64,000 nt of DNA from Neobacillus mesonae (lineage in GTDB: Bacteria > Bacillota > Bacilli > Bacillales > Cytobacillaceae): positions 1 to 64,000 of the forward strand of contig NZ_JAMBNQ010000007.1 in NCBI RefSeq assembly GCF_023715155.1, in the 5' to 3' direction. Under the pieces are notes generated by a model that saw only the letters and a program-made list of their open reading frames with translations, made no database searches and was not told the origin of the DNA. The position numbers and the translations under genes were made by a program. Positions 62,896 to 64,000 of the stretch are shown here, piece by piece. The first letter of the stretch is position 1. Every line of letters starts with the position of its first letter.

Positions 62896-62959
62896 TGAAG
62901 GTATAAATTTTTTTTAGTGTTTATGTTCTCTATTAGGCACATTTGTGTTTTTCTTAAAG

Positions 62960-63090
62960 ATTTAGGAGATGTCTCCTTTCCACTATCAATGGAGGCACTC
63001 GGTCATGCTGTGGGTCTATTATACGATAGACCTTAGACGCAGGTCGTCAAGAGTGTGATGTGAGGACGGGTTAGATGCCCGATTTTAATA
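62960..63090 (+). ncRNA. EAR-like (eps-associated) antitermination RNA
   Basis: Structured non-coding segment between epsB and epsC, the exact place of the EAR processive antitermination element in Bacillus eps operons. Visible pairings: CACTC (62996-63000) with GAGTG (63051-63055), GGTCTAT (63013-63019) with ATAGACC (63026-63032), and CGGG (63067-63070) with CCCG (63078-63081). A strong terminator follows directly. Match to the EAR covariance model is not tested. Confidence 0.7.
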
Positions 63091-63141
63091 AAAAATATTA
63101 ATCATGTGCTTTCTCTATAAAGCACATGATTAATATTTTTT
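63091..63141. terminator. perfect 22-bp terminator hairpin after the EAR-like RNA
   Basis: Arm 63091-63112 pairs fully with 63119-63140 around loop CTCTAT; A-rich 5' and T-rich 3' flanks. It lies inside the eps operon, so read-through must be controlled. Confidence 0.9.
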
Positions 63142-63155
63142 AAGGAAGTGAGAAA

Positions 63156-63305
63156 TTGAGGAATTTTGACGATTATCCTAAATGCATCAAAAAGGCAGTA
63201 AGGTACATTAAACAAGATGCTACGAAAGATCAGCTGATTGAAATTAGCAAACTATTAGAACAAGCTATTCAAGCAAAAATGGAAAGAGTAACTACAGTCA
63301 GATAA
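63156..63305 (+). CDS. small helical protein between EAR and epsC
   Basis: A 49-residue ORF starting at TTG 63156 behind TAAGGAAGTG. The product is basic and largely helical (CIKKAVRYIKQDATKDQLIE near residues 10-29, then ISKLLEQAIQAKMERV). I do not recognise it. It ends 24 nt before epsC and is therefore inside the eps transcript. It could be a small structural protein or an upstream ORF controlling epsC translation. Confidence 0.5.
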   Translation: MRNFDDYPKCIKKAVRYIKQDATKDQLIEISKLLEQAIQAKMERVTTVR

Positions 63306-63329
63306 ATCTTTAAAATAAGGGGGGATTCT

Positions 63330-64000
63330 ATGACTTATCGGCAAAGAATTTCTTTATTTATATTACTGGATTCTTTTATCGTTGTAACAGCTATTTTTAT
63401 AAGCAGATTTTTAGTAAATGGCACGATTCAAGTTATTACACCCCAAATGATAGTCAGTTCAATTGTCATTTTAATAAGTCATTATATCCTATCGTTTAAA
63501 TTCCATCTTTATATTAAAGCATGGGAATATGCCAGTGTTGGGGAATTATTAAGCATTTTAAAAGTAGTTACTTTATCCATTCTAATAGCGGGATTGGTGC
63601 AGCAGCTCATTCTTCATGAAATTTTCTTTCGCTTACTAAGTGTGACTTGGCTGCTGAATATGTCATTAATTGGGGGATCACGTTTCTGCTGGAGAATGCT
63701 GAGAGATCATCATCTTTATAAAATCGATAATAAAAAGCGAACATTAATTATTGGAGCAGGATCTGCTGGAACAATGGTTGTCAGGCAATTATTAAATAAT
63801 AAAAATGCAGACCTCTTACCTGTAGCATTTATTGATGATGATAAAAAGAAACATAAGCTTGATATTTTGGGTATTCCTGTTGTAGGCGGAATTAATGAAA
63901 TTGAAATGGCTGTTTCAAATTTAAAGATAAATCATATTGTCATTGCCATTCCATCATTAAGTAAAAAGGAATTAAATACGATTTTTCTAGAATGTGCCAA
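63330..64000 (+). CDS. epsC: EpsC/CapD-like nucleoside-diphosphate-sugar epimerase/dehydratase, 5' part
   Basis: First 223 codons of a protein cut by the window end. Four N-terminal membrane helices (about residues 8-27, 38-58, 75-95, 103-120) are followed by a Rossmann start IIGAGSAGTMVVRQLL (about 143-158). This is the layout of EpsC/CapD/PglF-type UDP-sugar 4,6-dehydratases, which make the first sugar of an exopolysaccharide. ATG follows AAGGGGGGATTCT. It is the third long gene of the eps-type operon, as in B. subtilis. Confidence 0.85.
   Translation, partial: MTYRQRISLFILLDSFIVVTAIFISRFLVNGTIQVITPQMIVSSIVILISHYILSFKFHLYIKAWEYASVGELLSILKVVTLSILIAGLVQQLILHEIFFRLLSVTWLLNMSLIGGSRFCWRMLRDHHLYKIDNKKRTLIIGAGSAGTMVVRQLLNNKNADLLPVAFIDDDKKKHKLDILGIPVVGGINEIEMAVSNLKINHIVIAIPSLSKKELNTIFLECA

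Noticed and set aside
1..64000. tRNA or rRNA genes
   Set aside because: I saw no cloverleaf ends (no CCA-like 3' ends with TTCGA arms) and no rRNA segments while reading; none is called.

Overview
The window is a chromosomal segment from a low-GC, Gram-positive, spore-forming member of the Bacillaceae. The order of conserved genes follows the yut/yum/yui and kap/yug part of the Bacillus subtilis map. Shine-Dalgarno sites are strong, TTG and GTG starts are frequent, and most genes end in U-rich intrinsic terminators. I cannot fix the genus from sequence alone.

Layout. 1-176 is the left end of an IS3-type element. 206-6467 holds redox and Fe-S genes (yutJ, yuzB, yutM, yumC, yumB). 6588-11974 holds yuiB, yuiC, a DUF309 gene, pepA, a glycine-rich protein, yuxO and kapD. 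12137-23401 holds kapB, a cyclophilin lipoprotein, a Cu,Zn-SOD lipoprotein, gndA, yugE, an XRE regulator, yugI, rocD, yuzA, yugJ, pgi and ptsH. 23707-26839 is a YkoS/YkoT/GtrA-type surface glycosylation set. 27429-34688 holds transporters, a yteA-type sporulation gene, several very small genes and corA with an upstream leader ORF. 34849-36233 is an NprR-like regulator with its own signal pro-peptide. 36343-44080 holds two MFS exporters, the 5-oxoprolinase operon pxpB-pxpA-pxpC, a MarR gene and a secreted protein. 44445-51212 (minus strand) is an S-box methionine operon metI-yitJ-metH. 51572-61353 holds a large secreted protein and then a complete paeninodin-type lasso peptide cluster. 61518-64000 is the start of an eps/capsule operon (epsA, epsB, an EAR-like RNA, a small ORF, and epsC cut by the window end).

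How the parts work together. In the last 13 kb, three consecutive transcription units (secreted protein, lasso cluster, eps operon) each carry a 16-bp GTTCT-N6-AGAAC-type palindrome at or in the promoter. This is the form of SinR operators in B. subtilis, so lasso peptide production may be co-regulated with matrix formation. The lasso cluster is complete: cyclase, precursor, HPr-kinase-like peptide kinase, PqqD-like leader-binding protein, protease, a nucleotidyltransferase-like protein and an ABC exporter. The precursor has a predicted 9-residue ring closed on Asp9 and a C-terminal Ser suited to phosphorylation.

Non-coding structure. At least three intergenic arrays of unrelated sequence (2501-3016, 26936-27300, 31241-32400) share a 52-nt repeat period and a hairpin-unit design, and a short array at 9670-9822 has the same period. 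The largest one is organised as a 157-nt higher-order repeat. A 37-codon leader ORF in front of corA encodes an MDPDPG stretch and ends in a hairpin that can hide the corA ribosome-binding site. It is a candidate Mg2+-sensing leader. All functional statements are inferred from reading the sequence; no searches or folding programs were run.
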